Source: Massilia niastensis DSM 21313
GTDB lineage: Bacteria > Pseudomonadota > Gammaproteobacteria > Burkholderiales > Burkholderiaceae_D
Direction: 5' to 3'
DNA: 64,000 bases
Assembly (NCBI RefSeq): GCF_000382345.1
Contig: NZ_KB908089.1
Location: 1-64,000, forward strand
Positions 16,419 through 25,329 of the stretch are shown piece by piece (positions within the stretch are counted from its first letter, which is position 1; the number at the start of each line of letters is the position of its first letter). The translations under genes and the position numbers were made by a program. The notes below the pieces were generated by a model, which saw nothing but the letters and a program-made list of their open reading frames with translations, did no database searches and had not been told where the DNA came from.

Positions 16419-17105
16419 ATGACCAATCCAAAACTCGAAGTCCTGACCCCGCAGAATTCGCAGCTGATCATCATCGACCACCAGCCGCAGATGGCCTTCG
16501 GGGTGCAGTCGATCGACCGCCAGACCCTGAAGAACAATGTCGTGGGCCTGGCCAAGGCCGCCAAGGTGTTCGGCATCCCGACCGTGATCACCACCGTCGA
16601 GACCGAATCGTTCTCGGGCAACACCTACCCGGAGATCCTGGATGTGTTCCCGGGACAGCAGATCCTCGAGCGTACCTCGATGAACTCGTGGGACGACCAG
16701 AAAGTACGTGACGCGCTCAAGCAGAACGGGCGCAAGAAGGTGATCGTGGCCGGCCTGTGGACCGAGGTCTGCAACACCACCTTCGCCCTCTGCGCCATGC
16801 TGGAAGGCGAGTACGAGATCTACATGGTGGCCGACGCCTCGGGCGGCACGTCGAAGGATGCGCACGACTATGCGATGCAGCGCATGGTGCAGGCCGGCGC
16901 GGTGCCGATGACCTGGCAGCAGGTGCTGCTGGAGTGGCAGCGCGACTGGGCGCACCGCGACACCTACGAGGCCGTGATGAAGATCGTCACCGAGCACTCC
17001 GGCGCCTACGGCATGGGCGTGGACTATGCCTACACCATGGTGCACAAGGCCGGCGCGCGCGCCCAGGGCACGCACGAAGTGCTGGCGCCGGTCCCGGCAC
17101 GCTGA
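16419..17105 (+). CDS. Isochorismatase-family cysteine hydrolase (YcaC-like)
   Basis: A 228-residue cytoplasmic hydrolase. The catalytic triad pieces are Asp20 (LIIIDHQ), a Lys in GRKKVIVAG and Cys118 in WTEVCNTT; Cys118 matches the numbering of E. coli YcaC. The C-terminal half has GTSKDAHDYAMQRMVQAGAVPMTW, typical of YcaC relatives that form oligomeric rings. The substrate is unknown; the family acts on amides and related C-N bonds. AGGAG lies before the ATG. The gene sits between XapX and an amidohydrolase on the same strand, so the two hydrolases may act on successive intermediates. Confidence 0.88.
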   Translation: MTNPKLEVLTPQNSQLIIIDHQPQMAFGVQSIDRQTLKNNVVGLAKAAKVFGIPTVITTVETESFSGNTYPEILDVFPGQQILERTSMNSWDDQKVRDALKQNGRKKVIVAGLWTEVCNTTFALCAMLEGEYEIYMVADASGGTSKDAHDYAMQRMVQAGAVPMTWQQVLLEWQRDWAHRDTYEAVMKIVTEHSGAYGMGVDYAYTMVHKAGARAQGTHEVLAPVPAR

Positions 17106-17209
17106 CCGGGCATTGCCGGTCCCATCCTGCCGGGGCGCGCGAGCCGCCTGCCCCGGCAGGCGCACAACCGCCGGGCCGTTCGGCGTCCGGTCATCTCTGG
17201 AGTAAAGAC

Positions 17210-19084
17210 ATGCAAGCACAGGACAGCAAGGGCGCGGCGCCGGCGCTCATCCTCATCAACGGATGCTTCCACACGGTCGACAGGGCGCAGCCGCAGGCGA
17301 GCGCGGTCGCGATCCGGGACGGACGCTTCCTGGCCGTGGGCGACACCGACGAGGTGATGCGCTTCCGCAGCGAAGGCAGCCAGGTCATCGACCTGAATGG
17401 GCGCACCGTCATCCCGGGCCTGAACGACTCGCACCTGCACCTGATCCGGGGCGGATTGAACTACAACCTGGAGCTGCGCTGGGAGGGCGTGCCGTCGCTG
17501 GCCGACGCGCTGCGCATGCTCAGGGAACAGGTCGCGCGCACGCCGCACCCGCAGTGGGTGCGCGTGGTGGGCGGCTGGAACGAATTCCAGTTCGCCGAGC
17601 GCCGCCTGCCGACGCTCGACGAGATCAATGCCGCGGCGCCCGATACCCCGGTGTTCATCCTGCACCTGTACGACCGCGCGCTGCTCAACCGCGCCGCCCT
17701 GCGCGCGGTCGGCTACACGAAGGACACGCCGGAGCCGCCGGGCGCCGAGATCGTGCGCGACCGCGCCGGCAACCCGACCGGGATGCTGATCGCGCGTCCG
17801 AACGCCATGATCCTGTACGCGACCCTGGCCAGGGGCCCGAAGCTGCCGTATGACCTGCAGGTGAACTCGACGCGCCAGTTCATGCGCGAACTCAACCGCC
17901 TGGGCCTGACCAGCGCGATCGACGCCGGCGGCGGCTACCAGAACTATCCCGACGATTACGCGGTCGTCGAGGAACTCGACCGCGCCGGCCAGCTGACCAT
18001 CCGCATCGCCTACAACCTGTTCACCCAGAACAAGGGCAAGGAACTGGAAGACTTCGAGCGCTGGACCGGCATGGTCAGCCCGGGGCAGGGCAGCGACCAC
18101 TACCGCCACAACGGCGCCGGCGAGATGCTGGTGTTCTCGGCGGCCGACTTCGAGGACTTCCTCGAGCCGCGTCCCGACCTCGATCCGGGCATGGAGGACG
18201 AGCTGGAAAAGGTGGTGCGCCACCTGGTCAGCCAGCGCTGGCCGTTCCGCCTGCACGCGACCTATGACGAATCGATCTCGCGCATGCTGGACGTGTTCGA
18301 GAAGGTGAACCGCGAGATCCCGTTCGACGGCCTGCACTGGATGTTCGACCACTGCGAGACCATCACCCAGCGCAACATCGACCGCGTGCAGGCCCTGGGC
18401 GGCGGGATCGCGATCCAGCACCGCATGGCTTTCCAGGGCGAATACTTCGTCGACCGCTACGGCGCCGAGGCGGCGCGCACGACCCCGCCGGTCAAGCGCA
18501 TGCTGGATACCGGCGTGCCGGTCGGCGGCGGCACCGACGCCACCCGGGTGGCCAGCTACAACCCCTGGACCGCGCTGTATTGGCTGGTATCGGGCCGCAC
18601 CGTCGGCGGCCTGCCGCTGTACGGCAGCGCCGGACTGCTGCCGCGCCAGGTCGCGCTCGAACTGTGGACCGCGGGCAGCGCCTGGTTCTCGAACGAGCAG
18701 GGACGCAAGGGCCGGATCCAGGAAGGCATGCTGGCCGACCTGGCGGTGCTGTCCGCCGACTTCTTCAGCGTCGCCGAGGAGGACATCAAGGCCATCGAGT
18801 CGGTGCTGACCGTGGTCGGCGGCAAGATCGTCCATGGCGCCGCCGAGTTCAGCGCGCTCGGGCCGCCGCCGATCCCGGTGCTGCCGGAATGGTCGCCGGT
18901 GCGGCAGACGCCGGGCCACTGGCGCCGCGCCGCACCCGCGCCCCAGCCGGCGCTCGCACACCAGTGCAGCGGCCCCTGCGGCGTGCACGCCCATGCGCAC
19001 GACAGCGCGCGCAGGTCGTCGATGCCGGTGTCCGACTTCGGCGCCTTCTGGGGGGCGCTGGGCTGCAGCTGCTTCGCCTTCTGA
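17210..19084 (+). CDS. YtcJ-type metal-dependent amidohydrolase
   Basis: A 624-residue amidohydrolase-3 family enzyme with the metal-binding HxH His75/His77 (NDSHLHL), FDHCE (about residue 382) and the C-terminal Asp in GGTDATR. The strand after GRTVIPG marks the start of the TIM barrel. A C-terminal extension after about 565 is proline-rich and ends in a Cys/His-rich tail (HQCSGPCGVHAHAHD and GCSCF), which I do not recognise as part of the usual family. GGAG precedes the ATG at 17210. It follows the YcaC-like gene by 104 bases. Reaction unknown; hydrolysis of a formamide, cyclic amide or carbamate is typical for the family. Confidence 0.85.
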   Translation: MQAQDSKGAAPALILINGCFHTVDRAQPQASAVAIRDGRFLAVGDTDEVMRFRSEGSQVIDLNGRTVIPGLNDSHLHLIRGGLNYNLELRWEGVPSLADALRMLREQVARTPHPQWVRVVGGWNEFQFAERRLPTLDEINAAAPDTPVFILHLYDRALLNRAALRAVGYTKDTPEPPGAEIVRDRAGNPTGMLIARPNAMILYATLARGPKLPYDLQVNSTRQFMRELNRLGLTSAIDAGGGYQNYPDDYAVVEELDRAGQLTIRIAYNLFTQNKGKELEDFERWTGMVSPGQGSDHYRHNGAGEMLVFSAADFEDFLEPRPDLDPGMEDELEKVVRHLVSQRWPFRLHATYDESISRMLDVFEKVNREIPFDGLHWMFDHCETITQRNIDRVQALGGGIAIQHRMAFQGEYFVDRYGAEAARTTPPVKRMLDTGVPVGGGTDATRVASYNPWTALYWLVSGRTVGGLPLYGSAGLLPRQVALELWTAGSAWFSNEQGRKGRIQEGMLADLAVLSADFFSVAEEDIKAIESVLTVVGGKIVHGAAEFSALGPPPIPVLPEWSPVRQTPGHWRRAAPAPQPALAHQCSGPCGVHAHAHDSARRSSMPVSDFGAFWGALGCSCFAF

Positions 19085-19085
19085 C

Positions 19086-19766
19086 ATGAGGGCGCAACAG
19101 CTGCAGCGCCTGCAGGGTGTCGGCATGGGCTTTCTCGCCGGCTATGTCGACACCCTCGGCTTCATCGCCCTGTTCGGCCTGTTCACGGCCCATGTCACCG
19201 GCAACTTCGTGCTGATTGCGGTGTCGCTGGCCGATCCGAGCCAGACGCCGTCGCTGCTCAAGCTGCTGGCCTTCCCGGCTTTCATCGTCGGGGTGGCGGT
19301 GGCGCGGCTGCTGGTGGCGTCGTGCGAGCGGAGCGGGCGACCCGCGCGCAAGCCTTCCTATCTCCTGCAACTGGTGCTGCTGGCGGGCTTCATGGTGTGC
19401 GGCATGCTTGCCGAGCCGGTGGGCAAGACCGTGGGCGCGCTGGCGATGAGCGCCGGCCTGCTCGGCACGGCGGCGATGGGGGCCCACAGTGCGGCCAGCA
19501 AGCTGCTGCTGACCGACCTGGCGCCCACCTCGATGATGACCGGGAACGTCACCCAGCTCGTGATCGACAGCGTCGACCAGCTGCGCGGGGCGGGCGACGC
19601 GGCCACCGCCAAGCGATGCGGCAAGTTCTTCTGGCCGGTGCTGGCGTTCGCACTGGGCTGCGCCGCCGCCGCCTTCCTCTTCCTTGCGCTGGGATTCGTG
19701 GCGCTGGCCGTGCCGATTGCGATACTATGCTTGCACCTGTGGTTACCCGACAGTGAAGCCCAATGA
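19086..19766 (+). CDS. DUF1275 (YoaK-like) membrane protein
   Basis: A 226-residue inner-membrane protein with about six hydrophobic segments. It carries the family motifs GFLAGYVDTLGFIALFGLFTAHVTGN near the N-terminus and SMMTGNVTQL in the second half. Function is unknown; a transporter role has been proposed for the family. It starts one base after the amidohydrolase stop and overlaps the next gene by four bases, so it belongs to the same transcript. Confidence 0.85.
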   Translation: MRAQQLQRLQGVGMGFLAGYVDTLGFIALFGLFTAHVTGNFVLIAVSLADPSQTPSLLKLLAFPAFIVGVAVARLLVASCERSGRPARKPSYLLQLVLLAGFMVCGMLAEPVGKTVGALAMSAGLLGTAAMGAHSAASKLLLTDLAPTSMMTGNVTQLVIDSVDQLRGAGDAATAKRCGKFFWPVLAFALGCAAAAFLFLALGFVALAVPIAILCLHLWLPDSEAQ

Positions 19767-20320
19767 ACAAAACCCGGCTCGAGGCCTTCAGCGACGGCGT
19801 CATCGCGATCATCATCACGATCATGGTGCTGGAGCTGAAGCCTCCCCATTCGACCACCGCCGCGGACCTGGCCTCGGTCCTGCCGGGATGGCTGCGCTAC
19901 CTGCTCAGCTTCGTCTACGTCGGGATCTACTGGGTCAACCACCACGCGCTGCTCGACCGCGTGACCCGCGTGGACGGCGCCGGATTGTGGGCCAACCTGC
20001 ACCTGCTGTTCTGGATGTCGCTGATTCCCTATGTCACCGCATGGGCCGGCGAGAATCCGATGGCGCCGGTGCCGGTGGCGCTGTACGGCGTGATCCTTCT
20101 GCTGTGCTCGATCTCCTTCATCCTGCTGTCATGGCGGCTGGGCGTGGCCAATGCGGCCGGCAACACGCTATCCTGGCGCAACCGCAAGAACCAGCTGTCG
20201 ATCGTGCTGTATTCGCTCGCGGTGCTGCTGTCGCTGTGGTACGCGCCGCTGGGCCCGATCATCCACGTGATCCTGGCGATCGTCTGGATCAGGCCCGACA
20301 TCCGGGAGTCGCGCGCCTAG
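19763..20320 (+). CDS. TMEM175-type potassium channel (DUF1211)
   Basis: A 185-residue membrane protein with about six transmembrane helices. The N-terminal RLEAFSDGVIAIIIT matches the RxxxFSDG signature of bacterial TMEM175 channels, and helix 3 has WVNHHALL. Bacterial members are tetrameric potassium-permeable channels. The ATG overlaps the stop of the YoaK-like gene (ATGA). Its link to the upstream hydrolases is unclear; translational coupling suggests co-expression only. Confidence 0.85.
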   Translation: MNKTRLEAFSDGVIAIIITIMVLELKPPHSTTAADLASVLPGWLRYLLSFVYVGIYWVNHHALLDRVTRVDGAGLWANLHLLFWMSLIPYVTAWAGENPMAPVPVALYGVILLLCSISFILLSWRLGVANAAGNTLSWRNRKNQLSIVLYSLAVLLSLWYAPLGPIIHVILAIVWIRPDIRESRA

Positions 20321-20354
20321 GCCCGCCGCACGGGTGCTGGAACAGGGAGGAGGC

Positions 20355-23300
20355 ATGATGCAGCGATGGTGCCGGGCCGGTTGCCGGCCGCGCCAGATCG
20401 TCGGCCTGGCGCTGGCGCTGATGCTGATGTTTGCGCTGCCTTCCCGCGCATGGGCCGGGGTGAGCGCCCTCGACCGGCTCGAGCACCGCCGCTGGATCGC
20501 CGCCGACGGCGGTCCGAGCCAGGTCGGCGCGATCGTCCAGACCCGCGACGGCTTCCTCTGGCTGGGCACCAACGATTCCCTGGTCCGTTTCGACGGCGCG
20601 CGCTTCGAGCGCGTCGAGCCGCCCGGCCGCAACACCCTGAACATCGTCTCGGCGCTGCTGGCCGACGGCGACGACCTGTGGGTCGGCCTGCGCTACGGCG
20701 GCGTGTGCCGCGTCCGGGCCGGCGTCATCGCCGCCTTCGGCATCGATGCCGGCCTGCCCGAAGGCGCGGTGTATGCGCTCGCGCGCGATCGCAGCGGCGC
20801 GATCTGGGCCGCGTTCGACGATGGACTGGCGCGCTACGACGGGGCGCGCTGGCAGATCCTGGATGCCAGCTGGGGTTTGCCCGACCGCAAGGCGCGCGTC
20901 GTGTTCACCGACCGCGGAGGCGTGGTGTGGGCGGCCAGCCACGAACGCCTGTTCTTCCTGCCCGAGGGCGGGCGCCGTTTCATCGATGCGGGACTGGACA
21001 CGCAGTGGACCAGCCAGATCGCCCAGGCTCCCGACGGCGCGATCTGGCTGACCGAGCGCCATCGCGGCCGGGTGCACCGGGTCGTGCTCGCGGACGGCCG
21101 CGCGCGGGCCGCTTCGCTGGAGGCCGGGCTGGCGTCGACCGGCATGGTGTTCGACCGCGCCGGCGGGCTGTGGATCGGCACCTCGGGCAAGGGCTTGCGC
21201 TACCTGGCGCGCCCGACCGGACTGGACGCGCTGGCGGCGGCGGAGCGCTTCGGCGCGGGCGCCGGCCTGTCGGGCGACTTCGTCTGGAAGCTGTACGCCG
21301 ACCACGAGGGCAACCTGTGGACCGGGACCACGGCTGGCCTGGACCGCTTCCGCCCGCGCACCCTGATCCCGGCCGGGCTGCCGCGCGAGACCGTGAATGT
21401 CGCGCTCGCGCCCGGCCCGGAGGGCAGCCTGTGGGCGGGACCCGGCAACGGCCCGGCGCTGCGCCTGGATGCTTCCGGCGCCGTGCGCACCCTGGCCATG
21501 CCGGGCCCGGTCACGGCGGCCGCCACCGACGCCCAGGGCACGGTCTGGATGGGCGGCCCGGGCGGGATCTGGCGCTCGGAAGGCGCGCGCCTGGTGCACG
21601 TGGCGGCGCTGCCGAGCGCCGGCGCCACCGAGTCGGCGGTGCGCGCGCTGGCGCGCGGCCGCGACGGCGCGCTGTGGGTCTCGATCAACCGCTACGGGCT
21701 GTTCCGCCTGCGTGACGGACGCTGGCAGGCGCTGGCGCCGCCTTCGGCGCTGGCGAGCCAGCGCATGCCGGTGGTGGCGTCCAGCGATGCGGACGGCGGC
21801 CTGTGGTTCGGCTACCGCGACAACCTGGTGGTCGCGCTTGGCGGCGCCGGTGAGCGCCGCTGGGGTCCCGCAGACGGCCTGGCGCTGGGCCATGTGACGG
21901 CGATCGGCCACGAGGACGGGCGGACCTGGCTCGGCGGCCAGCACGGGATGGGCGCGATCGAGGCCGGGCTCTACCGGCCGCTGGCGCTGCCCGCGAACGG
22001 CCTGTTCGAGAATATCTATGCGATCGTTCCGGTCCCGGGACCCGCCGGCACCGACCTGTGGATCCAGTCCCGCTCCGGCATCTTCCAGCTCGAGGCGGCG
22101 GAACTGCGCCGCGCCCAGCGCGAAGCCGGGTACCGGGTGCGTTACCGTTCCTACGACCTGATGGGCGGGCTGGCGAACGATCCCTACCAGGTCCTGCCGC
22201 TGCCGACCGCGGTGCGGACCGGCGACGGGCGCCTGTGGTTCTCGGCCAGCGCCGGCGTGGCCTGGATCGACCCGTCGCGGGCGACGCCGGCGGTGGCGGG
22301 ACCGGTGGTGTCGATCGAAGCGGTCAGCGTGGACGGCGCCCGCATGCGCCCCGACGCGGCGGGACGTTTTGGCCCGGACACCCGGCGCGTGGTGTTCGAG
22401 TACACGGCGCCCAGCCTGTCGGCGCCCGAGCGCCTGAATTTCCGCTACCGGCTCGACGGTTACGACAAGGCATGGCATGATGCCGGGCGCCAGCGCGAAG
22501 CCGTCTATACCGGACTGCCGGCGGGACGCTACACCTTCCGGGTGCTGGCCCATAACGAGGAGGGCGCGCCGAGCGACAGCGAGGCCCGCCATGCATTCGA
22601 CATCGAGCAGGTATTCTGGCGCCGTCCGCAATTCGTGGCCCTCGCCGCGACCCTCGGGGCCGTCGGGCTGTGGCTGCTGTACCGCGCCAACCTGCGCCGC
22701 GCCGCCCGCCAGTTGCGCCAGGGCTTTGCGGAGCGGCAGCGCGAGCGCGAGCGCATCGCCCGCGAGCTGCACGACACGCTGTTGCAGGGGGTGACCGGCC
22801 TGCAGCTGCGCTTCCAGGTGATCGCCAACTCCCTCGAGCGCGGCAATCCGGCGCGCGTGGAAATCGAGCGCGTGCTGGACCGCGCCGACGAGGTGCTGGC
22901 CGAAGGACGCGACCGGGTGCGCGCGCTGCGCACCGTGCCGGGCGAAGGCACGCGCCTGGACGAGGCCCTGGCGGCCAGCGGCGCCGGGCTGGCGGCCGGA
23001 CGCGAGGCGCGTTTCGTGCTGGAGACGCAGGGCGCGCCGCGTCCGCTGTGCGAGGGGGTGCGCGACCAGGCCTTCTGTATCGGCCAGGAGGCGCTCGCGA
23101 ACGCGTTCGCGCATGCGCGGGCGTGCACGGTGCGGGTCGTGATCGAGTATGCGCCGCGCGAGCTGCGGCTGGCGGTGCGCGACGACGGCCGCGGCATCGA
23201 CGCCGGCCATGCGGGACCGCAGGGGCGGCTGGACCACTGGGGCGTGCGCGGCATGTACGAACGCGCCGGCGATATCGGCGCGACGCTGCGCGTGCGCGGC

Positions 23301-23444
23301 GTCCCGGACCAGGGCAGCGAAGTGCTGCTGACGGTGCCGGCGGCGCGGGCGTACGCGCGCCGGACCGGAGGGCGCGGCGGCTGGCGCCTGTTCGGCAGGA
23401 ACAACAAGGAGGCATACCGTGAACACCAACAATTCCCCGATTAG
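20355..23444 (+). CDS. Beta-propeller sensor histidine kinase (Reg_prop, Y_Y_Y, HisKA_3)
   Basis: A 1029-residue inner-membrane kinase. After a signal peptide (about 1-35) comes a periplasmic sensor of repeated propeller blades (DGFLWLGTNDSLVRFDG, DGAIWL, GNLWTGT and similar, about 45-640), a Y_Y_Y domain (about 660-745) and one transmembrane helix (about 758-780). The HisKA_3 dimerisation domain has ARELHDTLLQG with His806, and the ATPase domain has EALANAFAHA and DDGRGI. GGAGG precedes the ATG at 20355. The partner regulator gene overlaps its 3' end by 26 bases. Such propeller kinases usually sense carbohydrates or other nutrients; the ligand here is unknown. Confidence 0.9.
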   Translation: MMQRWCRAGCRPRQIVGLALALMLMFALPSRAWAGVSALDRLEHRRWIAADGGPSQVGAIVQTRDGFLWLGTNDSLVRFDGARFERVEPPGRNTLNIVSALLADGDDLWVGLRYGGVCRVRAGVIAAFGIDAGLPEGAVYALARDRSGAIWAAFDDGLARYDGARWQILDASWGLPDRKARVVFTDRGGVVWAASHERLFFLPEGGRRFIDAGLDTQWTSQIAQAPDGAIWLTERHRGRVHRVVLADGRARAASLEAGLASTGMVFDRAGGLWIGTSGKGLRYLARPTGLDALAAAERFGAGAGLSGDFVWKLYADHEGNLWTGTTAGLDRFRPRTLIPAGLPRETVNVALAPGPEGSLWAGPGNGPALRLDASGAVRTLAMPGPVTAAATDAQGTVWMGGPGGIWRSEGARLVHVAALPSAGATESAVRALARGRDGALWVSINRYGLFRLRDGRWQALAPPSALASQRMPVVASSDADGGLWFGYRDNLVVALGGAGERRWGPADGLALGHVTAIGHEDGRTWLGGQHGMGAIEAGLYRPLALPANGLFENIYAIVPVPGPAGTDLWIQSRSGIFQLEAAELRRAQREAGYRVRYRSYDLMGGLANDPYQVLPLPTAVRTGDGRLWFSASAGVAWIDPSRATPAVAGPVVSIEAVSVDGARMRPDAAGRFGPDTRRVVFEYTAPSLSAPERLNFRYRLDGYDKAWHDAGRQREAVYTGLPAGRYTFRVLAHNEEGAPSDSEARHAFDIEQVFWRRPQFVALAATLGAVGLWLLYRANLRRAARQLRQGFAERQRERERIARELHDTLLQGVTGLQLRFQVIANSLERGNPARVEIERVLDRADEVLAEGRDRVRALRTVPGEGTRLDEALAASGAGLAAGREARFVLETQGAPRPLCEGVRDQAFCIGQEALANAFAHARACTVRVVIEYAPRELRLAVRDDGRGIDAGHAGPQGRLDHWGVRGMYERAGDIGATLRVRGVPDQGSEVLLTVPAARAYARRTGGRGGWRLFGRNNKEAYREHQQFPD

Positions 23445-24051
23445 CATCCTGGTCGCCGACGACCACCCGCTCATGCGCGAGGGCATCGCCGCCGTGATCG
23501 CCAGCCAGCCCGACATGCGGGTGGTGGGCGAGGCCGCCGACGGCCATGAGGCGGTGGCCCTGTACCGCGCGCTGCGGCCGGACGTCACCCTGGTCGACCT
23601 GCAGATGCCCGGCCTGAACGGGATGGAAGCGATCCAGGCGATCCGCGCGGAATTCCCGCAGGCCTGCCTGGCGATCCTGACCACCTACCGCGGCGACGCG
23701 CGCGCGATGCAGGCGATCAAGGCCGGCGCCCAGGCTTACCTGCTCAAGAGCACGCTGCGCAAGGAACTCACCGACGCGATCCGCGAGCTGGCGGCCGGCC
23801 GGCGCTACTTTCCGCCCCAGGTCGCCGCCGAACTGGCCAACCACCTGGGCCAGGAGTCGCTGACGGTGCGCGAACTCGAGGTGCTGGAGCTGATTGCGCG
23901 CGGCCGCGGCAACAAGCAGATCGGGGCCGACCTCGGCCTGTCCGAGGACACGGTCAAGGGGCATATGCGCCGCATCATGGAAAAGCTGGGCGCGAACAAC
24001 CGCACCCATGCGGTGACCATCGGCATTGAACGTGGCTTCCTGGAAATCTAA
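23419..24051 (+). CDS. NarL/FixJ-type response regulator
   Basis: A 210-residue DNA-binding regulator. The receiver has Asp14/Asp15, phospho-acceptor Asp60 (VDLQMPG), Thr89 and Lys110; the LuxR-type helix-turn-helix is at about 145-205 (LTVRELEVLELIARGRGNK, SEDTVKGHMRRI). The start overlaps the upstream kinase gene, so the two are co-translated and form a cognate pair. Targets are not visible; the short AraC gene downstream could be one. Confidence 0.92.
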   Translation: MNTNNSPISILVADDHPLMREGIAAVIASQPDMRVVGEAADGHEAVALYRALRPDVTLVDLQMPGLNGMEAIQAIRAEFPQACLAILTTYRGDARAMQAIKAGAQAYLLKSTLRKELTDAIRELAAGRRYFPPQVAAELANHLGQESLTVRELEVLELIARGRGNKQIGADLGLSEDTVKGHMRRIMEKLGANNRTHAVTIGIERGFLEI

Positions 24052-24119
24052 TGACACTTTCGTGTTACCGGTTCCTGCTTCGAAGTCGTCTTTTCAGCTT
24101 GCGCGGGGCACTGCAACAT

Positions 24120-24150
24120 GGTGACCGGAACGATTCCTGTTCCGCTCACC
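24120..24150. promoter_or_regulatory. 12-bp inverted repeat before the AraC gene
   Basis: GGTGACCGGAAC (24120-24131) and GTTCCGCTCACC (24139-24150) match in 11 of 12 positions around a 7-base centre. The element ends just before the ribosome site GGAGGAAG of the AraC gene. There is no T-run, so it is a candidate operator or a leader hairpin rather than a terminator. Confidence 0.5.
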
Positions 24151-24163
24151 ATGGAGGAAGCAC

Positions 24164-24562
24164 GTGCATATCGCGCCCTTGCATCCGGCATCCGTGCCGG
24201 CGACGGTGCGCCCGCCACCGGCTCTTGCCGGCGGCCTGCCATACTGGCAGGTCAAGCAGGTCACCGACTACATCGACGCCAACCTCGGCGCCACGCTGCG
24301 CACCGGCAGCCTGGCCGCCAGGCTCGGATTGAGCGTCAGCCACTTCACCCGCGCCTTCAAGCACAGCGTCGGCGTGCCGCCGCGCGTCTACGTGATCCGG
24401 CGCCGGCTTGCGGCGGCCTGCGACGCCATGCTGGCGTCGAACGAGCCGCTGACCGCGATCGCCCATGCCCACGGCTTTTGCGACCATTCGCATTTCACCC
24501 GGACCTTCCATGAGGTGATCGGACTCTCGCCGCAGGCCTGGCGGCGCCAGCAGGCCGCCTGA
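24164..24562 (+). CDS. Short AraC-family regulator (DNA-binding domain only)
   Basis: A 132-residue protein that is essentially one AraC DNA-binding domain (about residues 30-128) with both helix-turn-helices (SLAARLGLSVSHFTRAFK and IAHAHGFCDHSHFTRTFHEVIG), plus a proline-rich N-terminus of about 25 residues. No sensor domain is present, as in SoxS/MarA-type regulators, so activity is probably set by expression. GTG start at 24164 follows GGAGGAAG. It lies 112 bases after the response-regulator gene, whose product may control it. Confidence 0.85.
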   Translation: MHIAPLHPASVPATVRPPPALAGGLPYWQVKQVTDYIDANLGATLRTGSLAARLGLSVSHFTRAFKHSVGVPPRVYVIRRRLAAACDAMLASNEPLTAIAHAHGFCDHSHFTRTFHEVIGLSPQAWRRQQAA

Positions 24563-24636
24563 GGGGCTGTCGAACGCTTGTGTTCGCCAAAGTTTGCTAT
24601 CGTGCGGATTGCACAAGAAACAAGGAGCGGCGCGCG

Positions 24637-25239
24637 ATGTTCAAATTCATCACCGAGTTTCTCGAGTCCAGCGGATACCTTGGGGTGTTTGCCCTGATGG
24701 CCCTGGAGAACATCTTCCCGCCGATTCCGTCGGAACTGATCATGCCCTTTGCCGGCTTCGTGGCGGCGCGGGGCGACTTGAACGTGGTCGGGGTGCTGCT
24801 GGCGGGCACGGCCGGGTCGATTGCCGGCGCCTTGCCCTGGTACTATGGCGCCAGGATTTACGGCAAGGAACGCCTGGAAAAGTTCGCCGACCGCCACGCG
24901 CGCTGGATGACGGTGACCCATGGCGAGATCGAGCATGCGATGGAAGCCTTCGACCGCCATGGGCGCAAGGTGGTGCTGTTCGGCCGGCTGATCCCGGCGA
25001 TCCGCACCCTGATATCGGTGCCGGCCGGCCTGGCCTGCATGCCGATGAGCCAGTTCCTGTTGTATTCATGCATCGGTTCGCTGGTATGGACCGGGCTCCT
25101 GACCGGCGCCGGCTACCTGCTCGAAAACCAGTACGAGCGGGTGGCCGACTACGTCGATCCGGTCTCCAAGGCCATCCTCGCGGGACTGCTGCTCTGGTAC
25201 TTCTACCGGGTGGTGACCTGGAAGCAGCGCAAGGCCTGA
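24637..25239 (+). CDS. DedA-family membrane protein
   Basis: A 200-residue inner-membrane protein of the SNARE-associated/DedA family, whose members act in lipid-carrier recycling and proton-dependent membrane homeostasis. It has ENIFPPIPSELIMPFAGF near the N-terminus and the hallmark FGRLIPAIRTLISVPAGL with its conserved arginines (about 115-132). The ATG at 24637 follows AAGGAGCGGCGCGCG; an upstream open frame start is unnecessary. It appears to be a single-gene unit. Confidence 0.88.
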   Translation: MFKFITEFLESSGYLGVFALMALENIFPPIPSELIMPFAGFVAARGDLNVVGVLLAGTAGSIAGALPWYYGARIYGKERLEKFADRHARWMTVTHGEIEHAMEAFDRHGRKVVLFGRLIPAIRTLISVPAGLACMPMSQFLLYSCIGSLVWTGLLTGAGYLLENQYERVADYVDPVSKAILAGLLLWYFYRVVTWKQRKA

Positions 25240-25329
25240 TAGGTTGCTTTCGAGCAATGCTGCGCTGCGGTACGCGACAGAATCCATGGATTGGCTACAA
25301 TTGAACCGTTCGATTGCCGGTACCTGTTC

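Noticed and set aside
20289..23684. 1131-codon open frame antisense to the propeller histidine kinase
   Set aside because: Low-complexity translation without motifs; the + strand encodes a complete kinase.
25244..25257. TTGCT-TTCG-AGCAA hairpin after DedA as a terminator
   Set aside because: Only a 5-bp stem and no T-run follows.
25291..25329. TTG start for the proline-rich gene
   Set aside because: It lies upstream of a good -10 element (25296-25301), so it would not be on the transcript.
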